A stretch of 64,000 nt of DNA. It comes from Adiantum capillus-veneris. Its lineage: Eukaryota; Streptophyta; Polypodiopsida; Polypodiales; Pteridaceae. The translations under genes were made by a program, and so were the position numbers. Positions 35,001-46,022 of this stretch are shown here, one piece after another. Numbering within the stretch: position 1 is the first letter of the stretch; each line of letters starts with the position of its first letter. A model generated the notes under the pieces. The model was not told the origin of the DNA, did not search any database, and was given only the letters and a program-made list of their open reading frames with translations. The stretch is from contig CM043954.1 of the NCBI GenBank assembly GCA_014529385.2, forward strand, positions 5,743,806 through 5,807,805. Reading direction: 5' to 3'.

Positions 35001-35333
35001 AGGCCAGCAGAGGGAGAGAGAATATCCGGTTCTTACATGGTGAAAACCCTACAGGGCGCCATAGCAGAATTCGGAGGCTCTCCTCACCTATCCTGCAAGG
35101 TGCTATGTAAAATAGCTCGCACATTTTTGGCCTGTCTCACAACCTTCTCAGAAAGCTGGACATCAGAGTATATGAATACTGAAAGAAGCATCTCAGAATT
35201 GTCATACGATCTAAGTGGGCCACCGATAGAGCCAGTATTGTATGCTTATTTCCAACGGCTGAAGTTTTTGCCAAGCTACCATCTCCAGACATTTGAAGAA
35301 GCATTTTACACGGGCTTCTTAATGTATAAGTAA
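32034..35333 (+). pseudogene. Element A accessory ORF, about 1,100 codons, coiled-coil protein
   Basis: Two long frames (32,019-33,221 and 33,492-35,333) are in the same phase, separated by two TAG codons at 33,219 and near 33,408. They form one interrupted gene between pol and the 3' LTR, in the sense direction. Residues 1-300 look globular, starting MEASQGKRKGKNVATEG. The middle third (about 33,640-34,370) is heptad-rich and charged, as in coiled coils, for example EEVAALKRELELERKQR. The last 200 residues look globular again (SYMVKTLQGAIAEFGGS). I see no signal peptide or membrane segment, so it does not look like an envelope. I recognise no family. The N-terminal part loosely resembles plant transposon-associated domains of unknown function. 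The Met at 32,034 is preferred because it follows the acceptor-like site. Confidence 0.75.
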
Positions 35334-35458
35334 AACAATTTTGGTCCATTAATGGCAAGTGACTCTATGCGCTATGATGCGTTTCTACAACAAATCACTC
35401 AAGAAAGGCGACAACGACAATACAGACAAAGACGATCATGTCATGGTAGACATGAACT

Positions 35459-35471
35459 AGGAGGGGGGGAG
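35459..35471 (+). other. Terminal polypurine tract of element A
   Basis: AGGAGGGGGGGAG directly precedes the TGTTGG start of the 3' LTR. It primes plus-strand DNA synthesis. Confidence 0.88.
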
Positions 35472-35566
35472 TGTTGGAGCCCCATTGGTCCAACTGTTGT
35501 AATGAGCCCATTTGTAAAGCATATCAAATTCCATATTTTATGTCAAAGACGTCTTATCAGTTTGAT
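35472..35566 (+). repeat. Element A 3' LTR, first 95 bp
   Basis: Matches the start of the 5' LTR up to CAGTTTGAT, where element B is inserted. The LTR resumes at 58,315. TTGAT at 35,562-35,566 and 58,315-58,319 is B's target-site duplication. Confidence 0.95.
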
Positions 35567-35804
35567 TGTGCGCTCCTTGCCGCACTGTCGAAGCAAGGGA
35601 CTTGCCGTTACACCGTGTGCAAGCCATAGACGGCTCCAAGCACACAACTAGCTTAACAAGTAAGCTCAAAAGAGGGCAATGGTGTGTCACTCACCGCTCT
35701 ATGCTCCTGCCATGGAGGATTTCTCGTCGTGAAGAAGAAGGAGACGCCGCTACGTCGCGCTCAACCGCTTCATCGCCGTCGTGCCGCCGCAATGCTCGAT
35801 CGCA

Positions 35805-35903
<99 letters not shown>

Positions 35904-36218
35904 ACACACAAGGAGGTGAAGAAGAAGAAGATGGAGATGGAGATGGAGATGGAGCAAGAGCACTCTTCTATTGCACAAATGAGAGAATAAGTGAATTTTA
36001 GGTTTAGTTGGCTTTTATATGAGCTCACCCCATTCACACTTGGGCGCCCATGCTTAGCCAACTAATCCATTGAATGTCCCAGTTAGAGTGCGCCTCTCAT
36101 CCACGATCACTCTTACCCTTTTCCTATTGGTCCGGCAAGCCCGGTACCTGACTCTACCAAATACATAATACACGTCCGTCGTAGGTGATGGGGTGTCCGT
36201 GAGCCGTGAGGGTTAACA
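35567..36218 (-). repeat. Element B 3' LTR, 652 bp
   Basis: Plus-strand ends are TGTGCGCTCC and GGGTTAACA. It carries a TATA-like CTTTTATAT (36,012-36,020, read on minus as ATATAAAAG) and a long CT/CA microsatellite. Confidence 0.95.
35805..35910. repeat. Compound (CT)n(CA)n in B 3' LTR
   Basis: About 13 CT units and about 40 CA units with one TA interruption. The 5' LTR copy at 57,913-58,006 has about 10 CT and 37 CA units. Confidence 0.96.
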
Positions 36219-36231
36219 TGCCCCCCTTCCT
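36219..36231 (-). other. Terminal polypurine tract of element B
   Basis: On the minus strand AGGAAGGGGGGCA directly precedes the 3' LTR. C has the identical tract at 54,153-54,165. Confidence 0.85.
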
Positions 36232-37620
36232 GATGTAGATTCCGTCCTCAGAAGCTATTTGAGTTGAAGCTCGTTTGTCGAGGTGGAAGAGCATTTGAGA
36301 TGAATGTCCTTAGCCTTCTTCAATCACTGCAAAATCAAACAACATTGGCACAGTAATTGCATTCTCATAAGTGATTAAAAAGCATATGCAGTTTTAGGTA
36401 GACAAATTGATTGGTAAAAGAATTTCAAACAATTTGTCAGCAATGAACATTAAATTGCAATGTAATCAAATGCATAAACATATGTAAAGGTAAAAAAATT
36501 AAACAAGTCTGGGGTCGCTAATTTGACGGTCGAAAGGCACTAGAGATCGAATATTAATACCATGGGTAAGCTTCTTAATTTTTTGTGATCAATTAAGTTG
36601 TTTAATCGTGAGAGCCATGTATTCATGTTCGAGGGATGACTAGAGGCTATATCTAGAAGACCTTGTAGTTAAGCTACCATAAAAGGAATTTCTCATGAAA
36701 TCATCGCCTGACTGATTACTTTTTCTTTGACCCCCCAAAGTCTTTTCACAGTGATTCAATTTTGATGTGTGTGCTTATTTTGTATGCCTTGGGTTTTTTG
36801 CTTTTCAAGTAAAAGCGCCCATACTGGGAACCTCTAGGGCTCTAGTACCATAGGCAATACATGTGAGTGAAGTACCAAATCAAGCTGAGATTTCTCTTCC
36901 AGCTTAAGATTTTACAGTGTGGCACTTTGATTCTTTGTTTGTTCATTTTCAGCATTTTAATTTTGTAACTTTGGGGGGTCATATAACATTGATACACCTC
37001 CCCAGGCTCATCACACTAGTAAACTCCCTTTATAATACTTAAGCTAAAGGTCAATAGGGTCAAGCCCACTAGAAAGCCCTAGTACATTTCACACAATGCT
37101 GCCTAAATCGGATTAAGAACCTAAGTAACCATTAATTATTAGGAAGGCATTTCCCATGGTATTAAGAGAATATTTCTAATACATAACTTGGTTAAACTAG
37201 CTTAGTCGGACTGCTTGATTTTTAAACCTAGACAAGTGATTATGACAAAAAATTACATTGAATTAAATGTTTGATACTAAGCAAATGCGGTGAATATTAG
37301 GCTACCAATCGCAATCAAAGCAGACAATCATAGATGCAAAAAAGATAAGGGGCAATGCTAATGGACAAGAAACACATGTTTGTGTCAATGGTTGCGCTTG
37401 ATTTGAAGACTGAGTCGAGATAAAGATTCCATGAAGGTCCAAATCCTATCAATAGCAACACGCTCTTGTACACACTAGGAAACAAAAGGAATACCTCCAG
37501 AGGCACATTAGTGGGAAAAGGTACCAACACTTATTGAACACAACAAAAAACATAAGGAATTCTAACCTAATTATTTGCACTCCCCCTAGAGAGTCAAGGG
37601 AATAGGATATTGTAGAGGTT
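36232..37620 (-). other. Element B 3' spacer
   Basis: Non-coding, about 1.4 kb, homologous to 52,800-54,150 of element C in inverted orientation. No supported gene is present. Confidence 0.75.
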
Positions 37621-38016
37621 GGGGGGAAACCCTAAGGCTAAACCCCTATCCTCGTCGTCGAGATAAACAAAGTCATCATCCATGAGACCATATGTGCCAT
37701 CCATGTAGTCGTGTAAATTTTCTTCTTCATCATAGGTGCCAATGTTTACTCAGAAGGTCACTAGACGCCTATAGTCATCTTGGTCAAAAGGATAGGCTTG
37801 TGCAATGGGAGAAACGCTCTCTACTAAGTATGGATCAGACGTGGTCAAGAGACGTATCAGCCATTCTAACTCCTCAAAATTCCTCTCACATGTTAGCGTA
37901 CCTATCAAATCCCATTCACATGCAAGCACTGGAAAGACCATGTGAAATATTTGTGAAAAGTAACGAGGGTACCTCTCACCCAAGGTAGGAGTGGATGACT
38001 CTAGCGTACTAGCCAT
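37621..38016 (-). pseudogene. Element B small accessory ORF, about 130 codons
   Basis: From the ATG at 38,016 the frame reads MASTLESSTPTLGERYPRYF, then FHMVFPVLACEWDLIGTLTC and LEWLIRLLTTSDPYLVES. After one TGA near 37,750 the same frame continues into a very acidic segment, DEEENLHDYMDG then MDDDFVYLDDEDRG. I do not recognise it. It lies between the internal polypurine tract and the spacer, the same place as the large accessory ORF of element A. C has lost it. The Met at 38,016 is chosen because it follows an acceptor-like AG by two bases. Confidence 0.5.
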
Positions 38017-38018
38017 AC

Positions 38019-38047
38019 CTGTACACGCAAATAGATGATGGTTAGAG
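38019..38047 (-). promoter_or_regulatory. Candidate branch point and 3' splice site before B accessory ORF
   Basis: On the minus strand CTCTAACC (branch-like CTAAC at about 38,041-38,045) is followed by a pyrimidine-leaning stretch and GTGTACAG|GT, with the ATG two bases later. The donor-like partner is CTAG|GTGAGC at 56,631/56,630. Confidence 0.4.
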
Positions 38048-38151
38048 TGCAAATATTACAAGGGTCGTGTTCTTGTGCATAATTTGTTTTTATGATCTGT
38101 GTTATGGCTCTTGCTCTTTTACTTTTTTATCTTGTTTTTGTGAGTATAAGG

Positions 38152-38162
38152 CTTTATATATA
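38152..38162 (-). promoter_or_regulatory. TATA-like box upstream of B accessory ORF
   Basis: TATATATAAAG on the minus strand, about 136 bases before the accessory ATG, inside the 3' spacer. C keeps a version (CATATAAAG near 52,598). It could be an internal promoter. Confidence 0.4.
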
Positions 38163-38241
38163 CATTCCCTAAGATTGGAGATTAAGAGGTCAGGGAGAAA
38201 GGTTTAGAGGGAAGCAAGTGAATGATGGATGTCCACAAACA

Positions 38242-38254
38242 CCCCCCCTTCCTT
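38242..38254 (-). other. Internal polypurine tract of element B
   Basis: On the minus strand AAGGAAGGGGGGG directly follows the end of the coding region and is followed by TGTTTG. Element C has AAGGAGGGGGGGAG then TGTTTG at the same place. Confidence 0.65.
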
Positions 38255-38261
38255 GGGTAGA

Positions 38262-39584
38262 TCATACTGTTTGAAATGATGTCGTCACCCTTTGAAACCA
38301 ATTGTTCCAGTTGGTAATAGGTGAGTATTTTTGCCAGTAGTTTTCTATTACCCTAGGTGCCTCGTCAAGTTGCAAGGGTGGTAAGGTACTCTCCCAGGAT
38401 CGAACTTGAAGTGGTTCATCAGGTGATTCTTGAACACTGGGAGGTGTGGATTCTTTTGTAGCTTCATGGAGGTCCACTACTATAGATGGAGGCTGTGTAG
38501 AAGCTTTTACCTCTATGGATGTATTACATGAGGAGCTAGAAGCTTCATGGAACTCCCCCCTTCCTAAGCTAGGTGGAATAAATTGGTTTTGCCTTGGAGC
38601 CCAAACTAGCTATGGACTAGGTGTGTAGCATTCTGTGATCTTTCCCTTCCCACGGTCTGTCATTGGCTTTAGCGTTACACTGTTTGACTCATATGGGTTT
38701 GTTGTCGATAGGGAAGGACACATTTTATGTTTAGGTACCCAAATTTGCTCATTTCCATCATAGTAGCCTTGGGCTTCTAACAGTTGTTTTGGAATCCATC
38801 GTGATTTGGTCTTGACTCTCCTAGGGCGCGCTCTTGGTTTTCCGGGGAAATTTTTTCTTGGAATGGATGGGAGGGTTGAGGTAGTTGGAAGTAAGGCCTT
38901 GGGGACCCATTGATATGTACTCTTAGGTCGTGCAGCTTGAGTACTTGCAATATTACTGCTTGCTGCAACTACAAGTGTTGAAGTGCTAGATTCATGGGTA
39001 GCCGGCAAAGACGAGTTAACCACCTTGGCTTGTGAATGTTGGCTCTCCTTCAACTTTGCTAGAGTTTGCAACGTAGGTGACTTTGCTTGAATGATAGGGG
39101 TAAGAGTCGGTGGTCGCGTCGTGACACTACCAGTATCCCAATTAATAGTGCATTTGTTTGCCAACATCCACGTGCGTCCCAGGTTTACGTTGCCTTCCAT
39201 AGCTCCTGCGGGCATGACTAGAAACCTCTGCACTATGCTTCCATTGTCATAGACAACAGGGGTCTGAAGGACTCCAAGAATAGCAGTTTTCTTTTTATTA
39301 ATGCCCTTGACTTGCATCGTACTCGGGGATAGGGTCGGTTTCCCTAATTGACACCAAACTCCATAGGATAACAAATTGTATTTAGGTCCCATATCTAATA
39401 AGGCATTGTATAGTACTTTCCCATAGGGGCTATTTAGCTCAATTGGGTATCGTAGGGGTGGCTCAGATTCTAATGAGTCATCATCTGTGTCCTCGCAAAA
39501 TGCTTGCGTGATTCCCAGATTAGCCTCTCGTTGGCGTCTAAGACGTTGTTGTCGTTCTCGAGCCTCAACTCTTGCTTGGATTTT
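38262..39584 (-). pseudogene. Element B second retropepsin-like domain (PR2) and W-motif tail
   Basis: The frame continues in phase from integrase after one TAA. PR2 starts near 39,420: NALLDMGPKYNLLSYGVW, QLGKP, MQVKGINKKKTAILG, FLVMPAGAMEGNVNLGRTWM and CTINWDTG. These follow the retropepsin order, with the catalytic triplet as DMG (GAT ATG GGA), one C-to-T step from DTG. The tail has repeated motifs YQWVPKALL, SRWIPKQLL, QIWVPKHKM and VWAPRQNQF. It ends IENYWQKYSPITNWNNWFQR just before the internal polypurine tract. A TAG near 38,608 interrupts it. Element C keeps only the tail. No integrase-like or chromodomain text is present. Confidence 0.75.
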
Positions 39585-40712
39585 TTAAAGCTCTGCTTGT
39601 TCCTTGGAAGCCTTCTTTTGATGGATGGCTTGCAACTCTTCGTGGCTTAGAGGATCATAATATCTTTTGAATTTACTCCCATTAAGGAATCCAATGGTTT
39701 CAACTCTATCTAGAGTCTCCACACGAATGGTATCTTGCGGGGTAATTTCACACACTCGATATGGTCCCTTACCATCGTATTTCAATTTCTTCTTTTCATT
39801 ACGTACCCCGTACATAAGAACTTTATCACCAACCTTGATGTCTTTATCCTTTAAATGGCTATCAAACCACTTCTTTCTCCTATCCTTCTCCACTAGAGCA
39901 TTTCGCACAGCTAATTGCCTCTCTTCATCTAGCCTTTCTAGGATATATAATCGCTCCACTAAGGGGTTACCATCCCAACCTTCTTGAGAAGCTACTCGAA
40001 GACTAGGAATGACAAACTCCCATGGCATAACTGCTTCTTGGCCATACACCATCTTAAACGGTGTGCAATTAATAGCAACTTTATATGCAGTATGATAAGC
40101 CCATAAAGCTAATGTAAGCTTTAGGTCCCAATCAGTGCGATGAGCCTCGACTGTCTTTGTCAAAATGGAGCTGAGAGTTTTGTTGGTACTCTCAGCTTGG
40201 CCATTTTCTTGGGGATAATAGGGTGTAGACTTGTGGTGAGATATCATGAAGTTTGATGTGAGTTCTTTTATTACTTCATTTATAAAATGAGTTCCATTGT
40301 CACTCACAAGTTCAAAGGGGCATCCAAAACGTGTGATAATGTTCTCAAAGAGGAACTTAGCTGTTGTTTTTGCATCCGCCTTTCGTGTTGCTTTTGCTTC
40401 AGTCCATTTGGTTACATAGTCGGTAGCGACAATGATATATCGTGATTGCGTGTTACGTGCAGCCGGACTAATCGGTCCTACAAAGTCTAAGCCCCACTTT
40501 TCAAATGGTTGGGTTACCTTGATGGGATGTAGAGGCATCCTATCACTTCTTTGTGGCTTCTTGAAGCGTTGGCATTCATCACATCCCTTTGCAAAAAGTG
40601 ATGCATCCTTAAACAGAGTGGGCCACCAATAGCCTGACTGTAAGATCTTTCGGGCAGTCAAGTTTCCTTAAAAGTGACCACCAGCTACGCCCATGTGTGC
40701 CTCTTGTAGAAT
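39585..40712 (-). pseudogene. Element B integrase
   Basis: The zinc-binding N-terminus reads AHMGVAGGHF-stop-GNLTARKIL then CDECQRF, an HHCC arrangement broken by one TAA near 40,673. The catalytic core shows KWGLDFVGPI and VATDYVTKW, LVSDNGTHF, and YYPQENGQAESTNKTL, the D, D, E triad of retroviral-type integrases. The C-terminal part has VGDKVLMYGVRN and GKGPYRVCEI, without a chromodomain. The protein inserts the cDNA into the genome. Apart from the single stop this is the best preserved integrase of the nest, and the only one. Confidence 0.92.
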
Positions 40713-41342
40713 TTATAAATACTCATCCTCGCGGGCACAGCGTCTAAGAACATCATCTTTTCCTCTCTTATAGAGAGTTCCAGCCAGTAAGCAATAGGGT
40801 TCGCATTCCTTGATTAATTTTCGAGCTATATCTTTTCGTAGTTCTTTGGGTGGAAAACCATTAACTAAGAAGTTAACAATCTTTTCACTCCATTCCGGCA
40901 TTGTCTCAACAATGAACAAAGGAGTATAAGGTAATTCATCATCAACCCCCGTAGGAGCTTCGCCATTAGGGATATGAGATAAATGATCCGCCATGACATG
41001 TTTCCTCCCAGGCCGCACAACAACGGTGAAGTCAAACTCAAGAAGAATTAACAACCATCGTGTAATTCGACCTGTGGAACACGGCTTGTTTACCAAATAT
41101 AGCAATGCTTGATGATCAACATAAAACACAAACTTGGTAGCAAGAAGGTAATAGCGAAATTTCTTTACTGCGTAAATCATGGCTAGACCTTCGCGCTCTG
41201 GAGAAGTGTAGTTCATCTCGGAATCATTTAATTGGTGACTTGCAAAGCTAATAGGGTAGTCCAATTTATGTTCTCGTGGTTGAGTTAGAACACACCCAAT
41301 AGAAAAATTTGATGCATCAATATGGACATGAAAAGGTACATT
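40713..41342 (-). pseudogene. Element B RNase H and connection to integrase
   Basis: The frame reads DYPISFASHQLNDSEMNYTS, EREGLAMIYAVKKFRYYLL, FYVDHQALLYLV and VRPGRKHVMADHLSH. These are the RT-associated RNase H blocks that degrade the RNA template strand. The segment after ADHLS leads to LLAGTLYKRGKDDVLRRC before integrase. It is in phase with RT upstream (one stop at 41,343) and integrase downstream. Confidence 0.88.
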
Positions 41343-43361
41343 CTAATCAGGTGTTTGCAGGATTGGAGCACTTGTTAGGGCCTTCTTTAATAACTCATAA
41401 GATTGATGACATTCTTCCCTCCAGTGAAACTCGATAAGAAGCTTGTACAATGAACGTGCTATCTCGGCAAATTTTAAAATAAATCTTCGATAATAACCAA
41501 CATGGCCTATAAATCTTTGAACTCCTTTATAGTTCGTAGGTGGTGGCAAATCGGCAATGGCTTTAATCTTACTCTCATATGTGGATATCCCGTTCTTGGA
41601 CACTATATGCCCTAGAATGACTCCATGCTTAACCCAAAATTGGCATTTGAAAGGGTTCAATGAGATGCGATAAAATCTGCACCTTTCAAATATTTTTCGT
41701 AGATATAACAAATGCTTCTCCCAAGAAGAATAAACACAAAGGTCGTCTAGGAAAGCTTCACAAAACTCCCTCAGAAATTCTTTAAACGCACTATTTATTA
41801 ATCGTTGGAATGTAGCAGGGGCATTTGTTAAGCCAAAAGCCATAACACGAAATGCAAACACTCCAAACTCTGTGATAAAAGCAGTTTTAGCTTGGTCCTC
41901 TAATGCAATTGTGATTTGATTGTAACCAAAGTACCCATCTAAAAAGCTATAAGCTTCCTTGCCCGCAACTCTTTCAAGCACATGTTCTGAATATGGCAAG
42001 GGATAATGATCTCTCCTAGTGGCTGCATTAACTTTCTTGAGGTTCACGCACACTCTTAGTTTCCCATTCTTTTTTGGCACAATGACTATTGGAGAAACCC
42101 ATTCTGAGTGCTCAATAGGGTATATGAATCCACATTGGATAAGTTTTTCAATCTCCTCTTGTACAATTTTGGCGTACTTAGGATTCATTGGATAGGGTCG
42201 TTGCTGGACGGGTTTAGCAGTGTTGATCATGGGAATTGTATGTTGCACCACAAAAGGTGGAACGCCCTTCATGTCATGATATGTCCAAGCAAAGATATCA
42301 TTGTATTCCTTGAGGAGCTCCTTAAGTACAGCCTCTTCAGTTTTGGTAAGGTCTTGAGCAATAAAGACTGGTTTAGACTCCTCACCTGGTTCTGCTAATT
42401 CTATCTCTTTAACTACCGTTGGACCATCATAGACTCCACTGCTTTCATTGGTAGGTATTTGTTGGGCCTTGGCATACACAACCTTTCGCTCCCCCGTGGT
42501 ATAAGATTTAAAATGTTCAGGAGCCGTATGTAAGTCAGCAGGCTCTTGTCCTGACGGAGACCTTTCTTTTAGTTCTGCCTCCTTTTGCTGTTGTGCTAAC
42601 TCTCGGTTTTGACGTCTTCTTATAGTTCGACTCAATTTCGGCTCTGTAACCTCCAATTGAGTGAGGTCAATGGGTCGCGGGCTGCACCACATGACACTCT
42701 GGAGATGTTCACTCCAATTGTTCACTAGCTTTCGATGAGCATCACATGCCCCTAGATAGCTAAGCCATTCTGCAATAGATCTTTCCTTGTTTATCCTAGC
42801 TCTCACATTTGCTCGATATCGTCGTTTCTTATATGACCTTTGTTTCTTGTTAAGGTTTTGATTTTGGTAAATGTTTGAACTCGACTCTCTTGATAGGTCT
42901 TCGCTTGTATCTTCTTCACTCTCATATAAATTACCATAGATGGTCGTACTAGACCTTGAGTGTTCAGTTTCTATACTTGGCTCACTCGATGTTTCCTCAG
43001 GTTCTGAATCCATTTCTCCCTGAGATTCCGTTTCTGATGTGTATTGGCCTGAAGCCTTTGAGGAATCATCAGTTTCACTCTCAGGTAGGTGTGCCTCTTT
43101 CTTATCATCGGATGTTACATGCGCTACACCTAACATGTTTACTGGTGCAATGTGTGGTATCTCTTTCCCATCTGGTGTTACCCAGGTTGTTCCTCTAGTT
43201 CCCCACGTATCTATAGTTGCCGCTAGGTGTACCCGATCGACATTGTCTGACTCAGCCATTCCGGGTAGGATATCCATATAAGGAGAGTTCTCCCCAATAT
43301 CCGTGTCTTCGTTACACGTGTAACAATACTGTAATGGATCTGAGTGAATTGTTGTGTCTGA
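41343..43361 (-). pseudogene. Element B linker and reverse transcriptase
   Basis: A long acidic linker (ESETDDSSKASG onward) with a basic NKKQRSYKKRRYR block precedes RT. RT reads KEYNDIFAWTYHDMKGVPP, WVSPIVIVPKKNGKLRVCVN, YSFLDGYFGYNQI, FRVMAFGLTNAPATFQRLI, EAFLDDLCVYS (FLDD active site) and GYYRRFILKFAEIA. The frame is open from 43,277 to 41,343. Upstream it joins the protease frame after a single TGA where C has a CGC codon. All three catalytic Asp positions appear retained. Confidence 0.92.
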
Positions 43362-44825
43362 TCAATTATCAATGATGAATTTATTTCCTAGAGGATGCGT
43401 TCGACCACTTAAAAGATCAACTCGAATGACAGAGTCTTGGAACTGTAAGTAGACGTGGTTTTTGGACCAGTCATGCACCATTTTTGCTTCCCTCATGAAT
43501 GGATGCCCTAAGATCATCTCAAATGACATAGGATGCTTGGAAAAATCCATAACAATGAAAGTTTGCCTTACCTTGTGTCCCAAGACCTTGATTCTGAGAT
43601 CCTTTAGCATTCCAATAGGTGTAACAATAGATCCATTAGCCATTTTTACCACTACGCTTGTGGCTTCAAGGTGAGGTCGCCCCATAGACTCCCAACAACT
43701 CTTTGTCACCATGATGACTCCCGCACCACCGTCAAGGACTCCCTTTACAGTTAATCCTTTAGTAGTGATTGGCAGTGTAGCATTAGATTCATCACCTTCA
43801 AAGTATTGCCCCAACTTGTTAACGGGTACTTCAATTACAGATTCATGTCCCGCTAGGTCAGATGGTGGTGCTAAATGTTCCTTATCATTCATTACCGAGT
43901 CAGGTTTGTTCATATGTGCAAACTGTGGTAATCCGGCCTGTAATTCTCCATTGAGGAAGGCTCGAAGAGCTGAGACTAGCTCGGGGTCTTTATATAGTTT
44001 GGACATGATGGTGGTTCTAACTTCTGAAGACATAAAATCCATCAATTTTGCAACATTTAATGGCATCTTGTGGGACGTAGGACCTTGACAAGAGAATGGT
44101 GAAGATGGAATCTCCACTTCCTCAAGGGGGTCGGGCATTCCCTCACCAAAAATTTTCTCTAGTAGGAAAGGTGTGTGTCCACTTTCAGATGTCCTACCCT
44201 CACTCTCTTCCCGAATGATACTGGGTATAGCTAACGGCCTGTAGTTCTTGTGAGGTTGAACTTGTGTGGGAAACACTGTGTCTGACATCTGGATATGTTT
44301 GGGTTCAAGTTCTAATGTTCGTTGAGTTTCTTCCACCAAACCCCTCAGTTGTTGGACTCGTTCAATTTCCACTGTTGGGTTTGGATAGGTTCCAATCTTT
44401 CTCTTGCAATCCTCATTTTTTGTCTCTCGTGGCTTATCTTGGGGGTTCGCAACTGGGTGATTTAACTTTGAATACTCTTTTGGTGTTCGTTGTAATTCCC
44501 TCTCGTGATCCTCCTCACTGGCTTTTTCCTTTGTAGTAATAGTTTTGGTCTCCGTGGTCTCTATCGAATCTGAGTCATCCTCAGGGTCATTCATATACAC
44601 GGGATCCTCTCCTGTCCCTATGTTAGTCTTTGAACTAGGTTTTGAGCTAGAATCATTAAGGGATTTCTTTCTTCGTGTTTTCTTCTTTCTCGCTCGGCCA
44701 ATGGATGCAGCATCTCTCTCTTCGAGGATGTAATTTTGCTTTTGGAGCATCGACCGTGTGAATGCATTCACTGGTGCTATGTTTATAGTTGGTGGTGTCC
44801 CATCAACAATCTCTATTATGTTCAA
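43362..44825 (-). pseudogene. Element B gag-protease junction and protease (PR1)
   Basis: The first 300 residues are charged and basic (RARKKKTRRKKS) with no domain. The protease shows TLPITTKGLTVKGVLDGGAG, KMANGSIVTPIGML, TFIVMDFSKHPMSFEMILGH and FMREAKMVHDW. The active triplet is DGG, as in element C, so it is a family feature and not a private mutation. DGG occurs in other plant gypsy proteases. The frame is in phase with the zinc-knuckle frame upstream, after a stop, and with RT downstream. Confidence 0.87.
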
Positions 44826-46017
44826 TGGTGTGATTTTCGGTGCGTTTGGATTGTTAGGACACTATGCGATCAAATGATCTATGCCACAACGATTACAAGT
44901 GAGTACTGGCATTGCCAATGCATTCCCTTGACTTGTTTGCATTAGTGAAGCATTCTTTTGCATTCTAATGGGGCACTCAGCTACTCGATGTGGTCCACCA
45001 CATTCATAGCACTGAAGAGGTGGTTTTCTGGCAAAACTATTAATGTTTTGGCCTCTTGCTGCTAGCGCAGTAGCTTGATATACCGGTTTAATTTGTCCCC
45101 AATGGTCTTCCATATAGTACATGGGACACTCCTCAAGCATGTCGACTCCATAGATGATACTAGAGTCTATGTTCTCTTCGCAATGTACATAAGTATTAGA
45201 TGACTCGCAACCTATTTGGTTCATAGGTGTAACTCTTGGATGAGGGGGTTGCGGTCCTAGCATTGGAGGTGGCAACGGTGTGGTTTGGATCACATTTTGG
45301 GTTCTAAGAACCATGTGCTGTAATGGCAACTGTTGCTCCATGGGTGGGGTAGGCATCAATGCAGGAACTCGAGGTGAGTCTGCCCAAGCTATAGGCGGTC
45401 TATTTTCCATGATGCGTTTAAGCATTAGGCAATCCTTCGCTTGCTTGATGGCCATACCTACCACACGCGTTACAAGTCCCGTTAAACTTTACTCTGAAAG
45501 TAGGGCATTCACTCGTAGTATGTGGGCCCGAGAAAATTGAGCACCATTGTTGCTCCCTTCTTGGATACATATGAGTGTTTTGTGGAGCACGATTACCCCT
45601 AAGGATTTCTTGGATGGCCTTTGTGAGATCTGCCAAATTCATCTCAGATATCGTTTGCTCTTTCACGATTGGCTTTATCTTCATTGGCTCATGCCCTGAT
45701 GCTTGCGAGCTACTTGACTTCGGCTCGGCAGACACTCTTTCTCCTGCAATCATTAAATTATCCTCCAATTGGATTGCATTCATGGTGACTGCTTCCCAAG
45801 TAGTGATACCTCTAATGACTAGGCCATTATAGATACTTTCATGTCGTAGTCCCCTAATGAATCTATCGAGCAATTGGTTGTTGTTGAATCGCTCGTTTGG
45901 ATTGCATCGAGAATTCAAATTCTTTAGGCGACTAATAAAGTCTCTCACGGATTCACCTTCTTCTCGTTGGGCTTTCTGGAGCTGAGAGGCTACACCCCAA
46001 AGTACTCCCTCTCGTAT
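44826..46017 (-). pseudogene. Element B gag, C-terminal part with zinc knuckles
   Basis: Continues gag after element C with IREGVLWGVASQLQKAQREE and QLLDRFIRGLRHESIYNGL, the end of the capsid domain. Knuckle 1 is decayed (CSIFSGPHTTSEC). Knuckle 2 is CNACGRYGHQA, after which a frameshift near 45,440 follows. Two more of the form C-x2-C-x3-H-x4-C are CYECGGPHRVAEC and CNRCGIDHLIA-stop-C. Pro-rich text lies between them. Knuckles bind the packaged RNA. Confidence 0.85.
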
Positions 46018-46022
46018 GTATT
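46018..46022. repeat. Target-site duplication of element C (gtatt)
   Basis: GTATT precedes the LTR at 46,023 and recurs at 54,738-54,742 directly after the other LTR. Confidence 0.95.

Noticed and set aside
32034-35333. Envelope-like gene in element A
   Set aside because: The position fits, but I see no signal peptide, transmembrane segment or furin-like site. The centre is coiled coil.
35566-36061. Several overlapping open frames rich in His-Thr, Ser-Leu or Cys-Val
   Set aside because: They are translations of the CT/CA microsatellite in the LTR of B and occur on both strands.
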